DNA of 64,000 nucleotides from NCBI GenBank assembly GCA_963844695.1, contig CAWJPL010000011.1, positions 151,007 to 215,006 of the forward strand, read 5' to 3'. The notes under the pieces are model-generated. The model was not told where the DNA came from and did no database searches. It saw only the letters and a program-made list of their open reading frames with translations. Positions within the stretch are counted from its first letter, which is position 1, and each line of letters starts with the position of its first letter. This document shows, one piece after another, positions 43,884-52,463 of the stretch. The translations under genes were made by a program, and so were the position numbers. The DNA is from RYN-230 sp963844695. GTDB lineage: Bacteria > Actinomycetota > Actinomycetes > Streptosporangiales > Streptosporangiaceae.

Positions 43884-44019
43884 GCCGCCGGTCCTGCCCG
43901 GCCTGGGCGGCGGCTTCTCCGCCCGGCGGGCGTTAGAGAGCGGAGCCCGCCGGACGGGTATAGTCAGGGCCGGTGAGCCGGGAAGCCTGGTCGGCAGTGT
44001 TCGAGCGTGAGGGCTCATC

Positions 44020-45381
44020 ATGCATCGTCGTTACTCGTCGTCGGGGCTGGGCGCGCACTGGCGCGCGGAGGCGCTCCGGACCAACCTGTGGGTGGTCCCG
44101 GCGATCGAGGTGGTCGCGGCTATCGTGCTGTTCGCCATCACGACGAGTCTGGATCACGCCGCCTACCGCGGGGAGTTCGGCGTCCCCTCGTGGGTGATCA
44201 GTGGCACCGCGGACGCCGCCCGGCAGATCCTGACCGCGATCGCTGCTGCCGTCATCACGGTGGTCGGCGTCGTATTCTCGATCATCCTGGTCACCCTGAC
44301 CCTCGCGTCCACCCAGTTCGGGCCGAGGATGCTGCGGAACTTCATCCGGGACCGCGGCACGCAGCTGACCCTCGGCACCTTCGTGGCGACGTTCGTGTAC
44401 GCCGTGCTGGTCCTCGTCTCGATCGGCCCGGGATCGCACGGGGACTTCGTGCCGCACATCGGCGTCACGGTGACCCTCGCGCTGATGGTCGCCGACCTGG
44501 GTGTGCTGATCTACTTCATCAATCACACGGCGACGTCGATCCAGCTCCCGCAGGTGATCGCCAGCATCGCCCAGGACCTGTCCGAGGCCATTGACGTGCA
44601 GGGCGGCCCGGACAGCCAGCTGGGCCTGGCCGGTGACAAGGAGAACGGCCCGTCGTCGGCGGAACTGCTCCTGCGGATGCAGGAAAGCGGCGGTGTGGTG
44701 CGAGCACCTGCGAGCGGCTATCTGCAGTTCATCCGGCATCTGAGCCTGGTGCGGTTCGCCGCTGAGTCGGACGCGGTCATCGCCTTGACCTACCGGCCGG
44801 GTCATTTCCTCGTCCAGGGGCATCCGTTCGCCTCGGTGTGGCCGCCCGAGGCGGCCGCCCGGGTGAGTGAGGCGCTGGGGAGGGCGCACGTCACCGGGCC
44901 CTACCGCACCCTCACGCAGGACATCTCCTTCGGCGTCGACCAGCTCGTCGAGATCGCGATCCGGGCCCTGTCGCCTGCCGTCAACGACACCTTTACCGCG
45001 TTGACCTGCATCGACTGGCTGGGTGACAGCCTATGCAAGATCACGGCCAGATGGCATCCGGCCCGGGTGCACCGGGACAGCCAGGGGTTCATCCGGGTCA
45101 TCACGGCCGAGCCGAGCCACGAGCGGCTGGTGCAGCGAGCGTTCGAGAAGATCCGCCAGGCCAGCCTGGGCATGCCCGCGGTGATGATCCGCCAGCTCGA
45201 AGCGCTTACGAAGATCATGGCCGACACGTCCAGCCCCGGGCAGCGCCGCGTACTGCTGGATCAGGCCGCCATGATCCAGCGGGCCAGTGAGCGCTCTGTG
45301 CCCGAGGCGGCGGACCGGGAGGACGTCCGGAGCCGGTATGGCGCCGTGCTCGCCGCAGGCTCCGGGGGCCCGGCAGACTAG
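44020..45381 (+). CDS. DUF2254 membrane protein
   Basis: 453 residues. Four N-terminal membrane helices (about 25-170) include the conserved FSIILVTLTLASTQFGPRML and FIRDRGTQLTLGTFVATF. The soluble C-terminal half contains APASGYLQFI, HFLVQGHPFASV and QDISFGVDQLVEIAIRALSP, diagnostic of DUF2254. Function is unknown in the family. The start is ATG 44020; no strong ribosome site is seen. Its stop codon overlaps the -10 box of the next gene. Confidence 0.9.
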   Translation: MHRRYSSSGLGAHWRAEALRTNLWVVPAIEVVAAIVLFAITTSLDHAAYRGEFGVPSWVISGTADAARQILTAIAAAVITVVGVVFSIILVTLTLASTQFGPRMLRNFIRDRGTQLTLGTFVATFVYAVLVLVSIGPGSHGDFVPHIGVTVTLALMVADLGVLIYFINHTATSIQLPQVIASIAQDLSEAIDVQGGPDSQLGLAGDKENGPSSAELLLRMQESGGVVRAPASGYLQFIRHLSLVRFAAESDAVIALTYRPGHFLVQGHPFASVWPPEAAARVSEALGRAHVTGPYRTLTQDISFGVDQLVEIAIRALSPAVNDTFTALTCIDWLGDSLCKITARWHPARVHRDSQGFIRVITAEPSHERLVQRAFEKIRQASLGMPAVMIRQLEALTKIMADTSSPGQRRVLLDQAAMIQRASERSVPEAADREDVRSRYGAVLAAGSGGPAD

Positions 45382-45384
45382 CAT
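45379..45384 (+). promoter_or_regulatory. Leaderless -10 element of the hydroxyacid oxidase gene
   Basis: TAGCAT ends six bases before GTG 45391, and no ribosome site is present. It overlaps the DUF2254 stop codon. This spacing suggests transcription starting at the GTG. Confidence 0.4.
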
Positions 45385-45390
45385 CGCTGG

Positions 45391-46551
45391 GTGGCTAACT
45401 TCGGGGACCTGCAGAACGAGATCTACCTTGCGGGGCTCTCCGGCGTGCTGCCCTCGTTCCCGATGTCGTTCGCGGAACTGGAGCGGCGGGCGGAGCTGGC
45501 GCTGCCGCCCGGCACCTGGTCGTATGTCGCGGGGGGAGCCGGTGACGAGCACACCCAGCGCAGCAACCGGACGGCCTTCGACCACTGGGGTGTCGTACCG
45601 CGGATGCTGCGGGCGAGCACCGACCGGGACCTGTCGGTCGAGCTGTTCGGCGCCACCTTCGCGACACCGATCTTCCTGGCCCCGATCGGGGTGCTCGGGA
45701 TCTGCACCCAGGACGGCCACGGCGACCTGGCCGCGGCCCGCGCGGCCGCCGTCACCGGCGTGCCCATGGTGGCCTCGACGCTGAGCGAGGACCCGCTGGA
45801 GGACGTGGCCTCGGAGTTCGGCGGGACTCCCGGGTTCTTCCAGCTGTACTGCCCGACCGATCCGGAGGTGGCAGCCAGCCTCGTGCAGCGGGCGGAGGCG
45901 GCCGGCTATCGAGCGATCGTGGTCACCCTCGACACCTGGGTCACCGGCTGGCGGCCGCGTGACTTGTCCACCTCCAACTTTCCGCAACTGCGGGGCCGCT
46001 GCCTGACGACATACTTCTCCGACCCAGTCTTCCGGAGCCGGCTGCAAGCCTCGCCTGAGGAGGACCCGGGCACCGCGATCCTGACCTGGGCGCTGATGTT
46101 CGGCCGGCCGCTGACCTGGGACGACCTGGCCTGGCTGCGTTCGCTGACCACGCTGCCCATCGTGCTCAAGGGCGTTTGCCACCCCGACGACGCTCGCCGG
46201 GCCGTCGACGAGGGCGCCGACGGCATCTACGTCTCCACGCACGGCGGGCGGCAGGCCAACGGCGGGCTGGCCGCCATCGACTGCCTCGCCGACGTGGCCG
46301 GCGCGGTGCCGGACGTGCCCATCCTTTTCGACTCCGGCGTACGCTCCGGCTCCGACGTGGTGAAGGCGCTCGCGCTCGGCGCCACCGCGGTCGGGATCGG
46401 CCGCCCCTACGTCTACGGCGCGGCGCTGGGGGGTACCGACGGCATCGTCCACGTACTCAGGACGATCCTGGCCGAGGCCGACCTGCTGATGGCGGTCAAC
46501 GGCTACCCGGCCCTCGCCGACCTCAGCCGGGACGCGATCCGGCGTACCTGA
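45391..46551 (+). CDS. FMN-dependent alpha-hydroxyacid oxidase (lactate 2-monooxygenase-like)
   Basis: 386 residues. FMN and active-site landmarks are WSYVAGGAGDE, APIGVLGI, FFQLYCPTDPE, VVTLDTWVTGWRPRDL, IVLKGVCHPDDA and YVSTHGGRQ (catalytic His and Arg), then FDSGVRSGSDVVKALALGA. The TWVTGWR segment and overall length fit lactate 2-monooxygenase, which turns lactate into acetate and CO2, better than dehydrogenases. It is distinct from the second family member at 52464. Apparently leaderless. Confidence 0.88.
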   Translation: MANFGDLQNEIYLAGLSGVLPSFPMSFAELERRAELALPPGTWSYVAGGAGDEHTQRSNRTAFDHWGVVPRMLRASTDRDLSVELFGATFATPIFLAPIGVLGICTQDGHGDLAAARAAAVTGVPMVASTLSEDPLEDVASEFGGTPGFFQLYCPTDPEVAASLVQRAEAAGYRAIVVTLDTWVTGWRPRDLSTSNFPQLRGRCLTTYFSDPVFRSRLQASPEEDPGTAILTWALMFGRPLTWDDLAWLRSLTTLPIVLKGVCHPDDARRAVDEGADGIYVSTHGGRQANGGLAAIDCLADVAGAVPDVPILFDSGVRSGSDVVKALALGATAVGIGRPYVYGAALGGTDGIVHVLRTILAEADLLMAVNGYPALADLSRDAIRRT

Positions 46552-46635
46552 GCACCGCCGTCGGCATCGGCTCGCCCGCTCCGGCAGGTGCACCCGGGCC
46601 TGGTGACACTCTGGCCGGGGAGGCAGAATGAGGTC

Positions 46636-47088
46636 ATGACAAGCGGGCCAGTGCGGTGCGAGCACTGCGGCCAGGCGAACCGGGTGCCGGCCGCGGCGGC
46701 GGGGACACCCCGCTGCGGCAAATGCCATGAGCCGCTGCCCTGGATCGCCGACGCCGACGACACCACCTTCGCTGAGGTCGCGGACGCGGCCAAGGTTCCC
46801 GTCATCGTCGATCTCTGGGCGCCCTGGTGCGGGCCCTGCCGGATGGTCAGCCCCGCGCTCGAGCAGCTGGCCCGCGACCTGGCCGGCCAGGTCAAGCTGG
46901 TCAAGGTGAACGTCAACGTCGCGCCGCAGATCTCGCAGCGGTTCGCCGCCCAGGCCATCCCCACCCTGCTGGTCCTGCGCGGCGGGCAGGTAGTGGCCCG
47001 GCAGACGGGCGCCGTCCCCCTGCCCGCCTTGAGAGCCTGGGTCAACCAAGCCCTCGCTCCGGCCGCCCCTGAACCGAAGCAGAGCTGA
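46636..47088 (+). CDS. Thioredoxin with N-terminal zinc ribbon (TrxC/thioredoxin-2 type)
   Basis: 150 residues. The first 40 contain two CxxC pairs (CEHCGQ and CGKCHE) forming a zinc ribbon as in E. coli TrxC. The thioredoxin domain has the active site APWCGPCRM and the cis-proline in AIPTLLVL. It reduces disulfides in the cytoplasm; the ribbon of TrxC is linked to oxidative-stress tuning. ATG 46636 follows GAGG closely. No reductase gene is adjacent. Confidence 0.93.
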   Translation: MTSGPVRCEHCGQANRVPAAAAGTPRCGKCHEPLPWIADADDTTFAEVADAAKVPVIVDLWAPWCGPCRMVSPALEQLARDLAGQVKLVKVNVNVAPQISQRFAAQAIPTLLVLRGGQVVARQTGAVPLPALRAWVNQALAPAAPEPKQS

Positions 47089-47161
47089 CCGAAGAGCCCG
47101 GCGTGACCCGCGTGACCCTGCGGGTGTAGCGGTAACTCACGGATTCCGCCAGGATCAACCC

Positions 47162-47934
47162 ATGGGAGCATCGGGGACGCAACGACTCATGAAGAGCGTG
47201 CTGCTGGCGGGCATAGTCCTGCTGGCCGGATGCCTGGTGACCGCAGGCGCGCAGAACGCTCGCGCCGCGGTCGCCGCTGTCGCCGCCTCCTCGCCCACTG
47301 CGGGCGCGCCGGCCACGTCCGCCCCCCCGCCCTCACCGACTCCGACCGTGGCCAGCCCGACGGCCGGCACCGACCACAGCCAGCCCGACGGCCGCGCCGA
47401 GCACGGCCACGCCGAGCCCGAGCAGTTCGTCCACCTCATCGAGCGGGCTGGGCAACCTCATCTGGTTGTGGTTCGTCCTCGGCGGCCTGGTCCTCCTGGG
47501 CATAATCCTGCTGGCCACCCGTTCTCCCTCGCGTTCTTCCTCGCGGGGCCGCTCTCCGGTCGAAACGAGCAACTGGCATTCCAGAGCCGTCAACGCGTAC
47601 GCCAAGGGCGCGGCCTTCGACGGTGCGGTGCGCACGGCCGAACGGCTGGACGTGTCCTCCGAAGCGGCCAGCATCCACTGGGCCGACCTCCGGCGCCGCG
47701 CGGACGACCTCACCGAGGTGTTGTACGCGATGCGTGAGACCGCTCCCACTGACCATCGCCGCGCTCAGGTGGAGAACGCCATCCTCTCGCTGCGGGCTGT
47801 CCGTGACGCGTTTGAAGCCCAGCGTCCGCCCAGGGGGCGCCGTCTCACAGCAGGGCGGGGTCCTCCGTTCCCAGCTGTCGGCTCTTGAGTCGGCTCTCAA
47901 CGCACTCCGGATTCCCGACGACCGCCTGGGCTGA
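47162..47934 (+). CDS. Membrane protein of unknown function with Pro/Ser/Thr linker, two frameshifts
   Basis: About 256 residues if two +1 shifts are corrected. The first part has a signal-like segment with a lipobox-like VLLAGC, then an Ala/Pro/Ser/Thr linker. Near 47370 the frame changes so that the linker (STATPSPSSSSTSSSG) continues into a membrane helix, NLIWLWFVLGGLVLLGIILL. The cytoplasmic domain WHSRAVNAYAKGAAFDGAVR follows, and near 47830 a second shift is needed to read SQQGGVLRSQLSALESALNA to the end. The N-terminal hydrophobic segment and central helix suggest a two-span protein. No known family; the reconstruction is inference. Confidence 0.55.
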
Positions 47935-47970
47935 GCACCGCCGTCGCCAGTGAAGCGGATGTGCGGGCGT

Positions 47971-47994
47971 CCGGGAGGTTCAAGAATCTCCCGG
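47971..47994. terminator. Hairpin after the membrane-protein gene
   Basis: CCGGGAG (47971-47977) pairs with CTCCCGG (47988-47994) around a 10-base loop, 36 bp after the stop. Confidence 0.5.
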
Positions 47995-48090
47995 TAGATC
48001 TGTCGATTCGCGGCCGTCCCGTCCGTCGGACTTAGTGTCAAGTCCATATTCCGGTCGCAGACGCCGGCCGGCGAACGCGGGGAGGATTCG

Positions 48091-48399
48091 ATGTCGAAGT
48101 TCGTGTATGTCTACGTCGGCGGTCAGATGGCCGAGACGCCAGAGGCGCAGGAGCAGGCGATGCAGGCCTGGGGGGCATGGTTCGGCACCCTCGGCGACTC
48201 GGTCGCCGACGTCGGAAACCCGTTCGGTAGTTCCGCGACGGTAAGTCCGGACGGTGTCGCCGACGGGGGCAAGTCTGGCGCGGGCGGCTACTCGATCGTG
48301 TCGGCTGACTCGCTCAGTGATGCGGCGGCGATGGCCAAGGGCTGCCCGGTGCTGGCCGGCGGCGGGTCCGTCGAGATCTACGAGGCCATCCCGATGTAG
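48091..48399 (+). CDS. YCII-related (DGPF-like) small protein
   Basis: 102 residues with a ferredoxin-like fold pattern: FVYVYVGGQM at the start, AMQAWGAWFGTLGDSVADVG in the middle and a final strand GGSVEIYEAIPM. This matches the YCII-related group, to which muconolactone-isomerase-like and sigma-factor-linked DGPF proteins belong. GGGGAGGA precedes ATG 48091. No ECF sigma gene is adjacent. Function unknown. Confidence 0.78.
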   Translation: MSKFVYVYVGGQMAETPEAQEQAMQAWGAWFGTLGDSVADVGNPFGSSATVSPDGVADGGKSGAGGYSIVSADSLSDAAAMAKGCPVLAGGGSVEIYEAIPM

Positions 48400-48511
48400 T
48401 GGCCCTGGCCTGGGCCGTGGGCCGGCGCGCGGCAATCCGGATAGCTTCTCGTGCGGATCGCCGCGCGCTGCTGCCTTCCGCACGGCGACGTGATCAGAAG
48501 ACGCGTGGCGG

Positions 48512-50668
48512 TTAGGGGGCAGGCATCGTGGCGACGATCCGCTGGCCCCGGTCATGACCGGACAGGTGGGCCACGGAGTGCCGGACGTAGTCGAAGTACC
48601 GCAGCCCGATGGAGGCGGAAGTCCCGCCCGGCCCGGCAATGGTCAGCCGGGCCCGGACCTGGCCGCTGACCTGGTTCCAATGGACGGTCCCGCTGACCTC
48701 GGTATCCGACGTCCAGCGCACCCGGGTCAGCTGGATCCCGATGCGGCTGCCGTTCCCGGTGAACCGGAAGGTGCCGCCGCGCAGGCCCCAGCCCTTCACG
48801 CCGTCGCCGTAGTACCAGCGCCAGACCGCGTCGCCGACGGCAGCCACGCCGACGGCAGCCAGCCGCAGGCCGGTGCGGCCGGCCTGGTCACCCGGCCGGG
48901 CGGTGGCGGGCGTGACGCGGGGAAGCGTCGCGGGGAAGGTGCCCACGACCCGCACCTCCGGTGTCCGCTCGGCGCAGGACGCGTTGATTCGCTTCACGGC
49001 GGCTGGATCCCTGATGAAGGTCTGCACCAGTCCTGAGGCACAGCCGACCGGGTCGTCCATGGCGTTGACGTGCGTGTCGTTGTGGATCAGGATCCAGCGA
49101 GCGGAGGGTCCCATGTCCCTGGCGGTCTGGCGGCCCTCGACCGGGGTGGTGAGCGAGTCGAGGTCCCCGGACAGCACCAGCACCGGCAGGTTCCGCGGCG
49201 CGTAGGGCGGCGGGGTGGTGATCGGCGGGTCCGGGTGAGCCGGAGCGGGCCAGTCGAGGCACGCGTCGAACTCCTCTTCCGGCTCGGTGACCCACTCGTG
49301 GACGGTAAACGGGGCAAACATGCCGGCCGGGAGCGCGGCGACAGTGTGCGCGTACTGCGCGGCGCGCTGGGCCGGGGTCTGGCTGTAGCTGAATGGCTGC
49401 GGGTAGTCCAGGCAGGTCGTGGCCTGGTAGAGGCCGTCGTTGAACTCCCGCACCGGGCCTGAGTCCCCGGTGTAGATGTCCTGCGCGGTCAGCCGGAGCA
49501 AGGGCCCGGGATCGTGGTCGCGCAGCAGCGCCCGTCCGGCGGCGTCAAGTTCCCGGTAGACACCGCTGTCAGCGCCGGCGTCGTTGACCATCTCGGACAG
49601 TTTGATCGTGGTGACACGTTCGGTGACCTTGCGGCCGAACGGATCTCTGGTCCGGCCGGTGACCGGGTGGTGGCGCAGGTACGCGGCCAGGACGCTCAGC
49701 CGCGCCCACGCGGACCCGGGCGCGGCCCGGTGGCAGGCGACGCTGCGCAAGCACGAGATGTCGAAGGCGCGCCTCGCGGTCAGGATCGTCTGCGGGTAGA
49801 ACGGGTCCTTCCCGCTCACCGGGTAGGCGGCGTCCAGTGTCACCGAGCGGAGCATCTTCGCGTACCGCGCGGTGAGCACCTGGCCGAAGAAGGTCCCGTA
49901 GGAGTCGCCGTAGAAATCGACCCTGCCGGTCCGCAGCCGGCGCAGCAGCAGCGCCACGTCCCGGGCCGCGTTCGCCGTCGTGTACAGGTCGCTGGCCTGC
50001 ACGTACCCACCGCCTGGCCGCCTGCGGGTGTGGTTCAGCTGCCGGCCGCACTTGCCGGTGTCGATCGTGTAGGCGGCGATGCCGTCGGCGGTCTTCCAGC
50101 GCTGCAGCGGCTTGCAGAGGAACGCCGAGGAGTTCCCGGTGCCGCGCAGGTTGACCAGGAGCAGGTTGCGCCGGGCCAGCAGCGGGCGGAACGTCCCCCG
50201 GTAGTCCGACGCGTAGTCAGTGGTCGGGAAGCCGGGGCCGCCCTGGACCGCGAGGATCGTTCCCACGGCCGTGCCGCTGGTCGCCGGGTACCACTGGAAC
50301 CCCAGCTTGATATGGCCGGCCGCCCGGTCCCGGTAGTCCAGCGGCACGTTGATCCTGGTGCACCAGGCCAGGCGCGAGGCCTGGCACGGCGGGATCGTCA
50401 CCGAGCCGACCCGGATCGGGTGACGCTGCGCCGTGGAGCCGGGCAGGGCCGCGGGGCCCAGCCGCGCCGCGGCAGCGGGCTGGCCCGTGGGCTGGCCGAC
50501 GGACCGAGCGGTGGACTGAGCGGTGGACTGGGCGGTGGACACCGGACCGCCGCTCGCCCCCGGCGACATGGAGCTCGCCGAAGCCGGGCCGGTACCGAGG
50601 ACCGCCACGGCCACCGCGCCCGCGGCAGCTTTGCCAATGAACCCCGCCCAGGGCGGCACATGCGACAT
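48512..50668 (-). CDS. Secreted alpha/beta hydrolase with TAP-like C-terminal domain (tripeptidyl-aminopeptidase-like)
   Basis: 718 residues. A signal peptide (AAAGAVAVAVLGTGPASA-SS) is followed by a Ser/Thr/Gln linker with a 12-bp-based repeat (TAQSTAQSTARS), then the hydrolase core. The core shows VQGGPGFP, LVNLRGTGNS, the nucleophile in YGDSYGTFFG, the acid in LSGDLDSLTT and the histidine in NDTHVNA, as in Streptomyces tripeptidyl aminopeptidases. A further C-terminal beta-rich domain of about 130 residues (WRWYYGDGVKGWGLRGGTF onward) is unusual for the family and may bind a surface or polymer. Peptidase activity is inferred from the family. Confidence 0.87.
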   Translation of the reverse strand: MSHVPPWAGFIGKAAAGAVAVAVLGTGPASASSMSPGASGGPVSTAQSTAQSTARSVGQPTGQPAAAARLGPAALPGSTAQRHPIRVGSVTIPPCQASRLAWCTRINVPLDYRDRAAGHIKLGFQWYPATSGTAVGTILAVQGGPGFPTTDYASDYRGTFRPLLARRNLLLVNLRGTGNSSAFLCKPLQRWKTADGIAAYTIDTGKCGRQLNHTRRRPGGGYVQASDLYTTANAARDVALLLRRLRTGRVDFYGDSYGTFFGQVLTARYAKMLRSVTLDAAYPVSGKDPFYPQTILTARRAFDISCLRSVACHRAAPGSAWARLSVLAAYLRHHPVTGRTRDPFGRKVTERVTTIKLSEMVNDAGADSGVYRELDAAGRALLRDHDPGPLLRLTAQDIYTGDSGPVREFNDGLYQATTCLDYPQPFSYSQTPAQRAAQYAHTVAALPAGMFAPFTVHEWVTEPEEEFDACLDWPAPAHPDPPITTPPPYAPRNLPVLVLSGDLDSLTTPVEGRQTARDMGPSARWILIHNDTHVNAMDDPVGCASGLVQTFIRDPAAVKRINASCAERTPEVRVVGTFPATLPRVTPATARPGDQAGRTGLRLAAVGVAAVGDAVWRWYYGDGVKGWGLRGGTFRFTGNGSRIGIQLTRVRWTSDTEVSGTVHWNQVSGQVRARLTIAGPGGTSASIGLRYFDYVRHSVAHLSGHDRGQRIVATMPAP

Positions 50669-50852
50669 GCGGACAAGATCTCATCCGGGCCAGGATCAGG
50701 CAAGACATAGAACTGGTCCGCCACCCGGTGCCGGCCAGGCACGTGGATAATGGCCAGGGATGGAGACCTGAATACGACCGGGCCCGTGGCAGCCGCGCCC
50801 TGACGGCGTCTGCACCTGGCAGTTCCACGGGTCTGGCGGTGAGGAGCAGACC

Positions 50853-51389
50853 GTGGCTGACCTTCATCCTCCGCGCCTCGACCCGGTAAGCATGGCCTGG
50901 AATACCGTGGCTAGCTACTCCTCCTACGAGGAGGCGCAAGCGGCGGTGGACCGGCTCTCGGACGAGAGCTTCCCGGTAGAAAGCCTCGATATTGTCGGCT
51001 CGGGCCTGCGCCTGGTTGAGCGGGTGACTGGGCGGCTCACCACGGCCCGGGCGACAGCGGCTGGCGCGGCCAGCGGGGCCTGGTTCGGCCTGTTCATCGG
51101 CCTTCTCGTCGGCCTGTTCACCAGGGGGCCGGTCTGGATCGGGCTGATCATCGGCGGCCTGCTCATCGGTGCGGCCTGGGGCGCAGTGTTCGGTTTCGCA
51201 AGCCACGCAGCCACGCGAGGCCGGCGGGACTTCTCCTCAGCGCAGTCCCTGGTCGCGTCCCGCTACGACATCATCGCCCGCGGCGGCCATGCCGATCAGG
51301 CGCGGTCCATACTCCAGCAGGCCGGACTCCTGACCGACCACGTTGCGGACGCGGCTCCGCCGCAAGGCGTGGCTGACACAGCCCCCTGA
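50853..51389 (+). CDS. General-stress-protein-17M-like membrane protein
   Basis: 178 residues. The N-terminal segment TVASYSSYEEAQAAVDRLSD with FPVESLDIVGSGLRLVERV is the GSP17M/YflT-like domain. It is followed by two glycine-rich hydrophobic helices (about 70-115) and a C-terminal YDIIARGGHADQARSIL repeat of a similar fold. GAGGAG precedes GTG 50853. Members are induced by general stress; mechanism unknown. Confidence 0.82.
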   Translation: MADLHPPRLDPVSMAWNTVASYSSYEEAQAAVDRLSDESFPVESLDIVGSGLRLVERVTGRLTTARATAAGAASGAWFGLFIGLLVGLFTRGPVWIGLIIGGLLIGAAWGAVFGFASHAATRGRRDFSSAQSLVASRYDIIARGGHADQARSILQQAGLLTDHVADAAPPQGVADTAP

Positions 51390-51400
51390 ACCCGTTCAGG
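51385..51400. terminator. Short hairpin between convergent genes
   Basis: CCTGAA-CCCG-TTCAGG spans the 6-bp gap between two convergent stop codons and could end transcription in both directions. Confidence 0.45.
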
Positions 51401-52334
51401 CCGTTGCGCCCCACCACGTGAGCACCCTCAGCGCCCGGAGGGTGTTCCAGCGGCTCGGTGTCCCCGCGGCGCCCTCAAGATCGAAGTGCACGCGACCCGG
51501 GTGAATGCGGTCGAGCAGCCACCAGCCGCCGGGGTGCCGTTTCGACTGCACGACCGCTACTGCCTCCTCCATCCGGGGATCGGGCTCGGCACCCGACCGG
51601 CGGAAGTAGTCGAGCGCACGCAGCACGTCATAGTGCCAGTAGTACGGAAACACGAACTCGAGATACGCCGGCCGGACAGCGGCCCCCGTGCTCTTGCGGC
51701 GGAACAGGCCGCGCTCGAGCAGGTACTCCTCACCGCTCCGGCGGGCTGAGCGCACCCTCGCGGACCCGCCGGTCGCACGCTCGAACTCCAGCAGGCCGTC
51801 CAGCACGCTGATCGTCGTATCGAAAGAGGACCGCACCGATCCGTTCCCGGCCTCGCAGTTCCAGCCGCCATCCGCAAGCCGCTCAGCGAGGACCCGCGCA
51901 ACGATCGCTGCCACGTCCACCCGGAAGTACGCCCCCGTCTGGATCGTCCTGCCGTTAATGCAGGGCTCGACCTCGCCGTCGAAGTACCGCTGCCCGGCGT
52001 GTTCCCAGTGGCCGTTCTCCGCGACCAGCCCGATCGCCCGGCGGCCGGACTGCGACACCGGGTCAAGCCCGAGGAGTTGCAGAGTCTGCAGCGTATGCAT
52101 CGTGGCCGTCCACGGCTGCCCCGGTTCACCGCCGGTCCAGGACGCCGGGAAGCAAGCACCGCCGGCCCAGAGCCCGTCGGGATCCTCGAGCGCGAGGAGG
52201 CGTGCGCCCCACCCCTCGTGCTCCACCCGGGCCCGCTCGGCCGCCACCTCACCGGCCGGCGCGCCGACGAGATCCCGCAGCACCTGCCAGCGGATGGCGG
52301 GATCACCCTCAAGCAGCCAGCCGATCACGCTCAC
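51396..52334 (-). CDS. Terpene-cyclase/prenyltransferase alpha-toroid-fold protein
   Basis: 312 residues. Repeats of helix pairs with 'DGGWNCE', 'NGHWEHAGQRYF', 'HPGGWWLLD' and 'DGLWAGG' resemble the QW-type repeats of squalene-cyclase-like toroids. No DXDD acid motif of class II cyclases is seen, so catalysis is doubtful. The family is common and uncharacterised in actinobacteria. It is divergent from the hydroxyacid oxidase gene. Confidence 0.75.
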   Translation of the reverse strand: MSVIGWLLEGDPAIRWQVLRDLVGAPAGEVAAERARVEHEGWGARLLALEDPDGLWAGGACFPASWTGGEPGQPWTATMHTLQTLQLLGLDPVSQSGRRAIGLVAENGHWEHAGQRYFDGEVEPCINGRTIQTGAYFRVDVAAIVARVLAERLADGGWNCEAGNGSVRSSFDTTISVLDGLLEFERATGGSARVRSARRSGEEYLLERGLFRRKSTGAAVRPAYLEFVFPYYWHYDVLRALDYFRRSGAEPDPRMEEAVAVVQSKRHPGGWWLLDRIHPGRVHFDLEGAAGTPSRWNTLRALRVLTWWGATA

Positions 52335-52463
52335 GACCGCACGCTACCGGTGGCCGGCGGTCGCGTGCACCACTGACGGATTGCCCCGTTTGGGCGGTAT
52401 CCCACCTGCTTGCGGGGGCTGCGCGGGCAGGAGAGACTGTCGGGAACCGGGAGGAGGGTGACG

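Noticed and set aside
50500..50560. 12-bp direct repeats near the TAP-hydrolase start as regulatory iterons
   Set aside because: They lie inside the coding sequence and encode the Thr-Ala-Gln-Ser linker repeat after the signal peptide.
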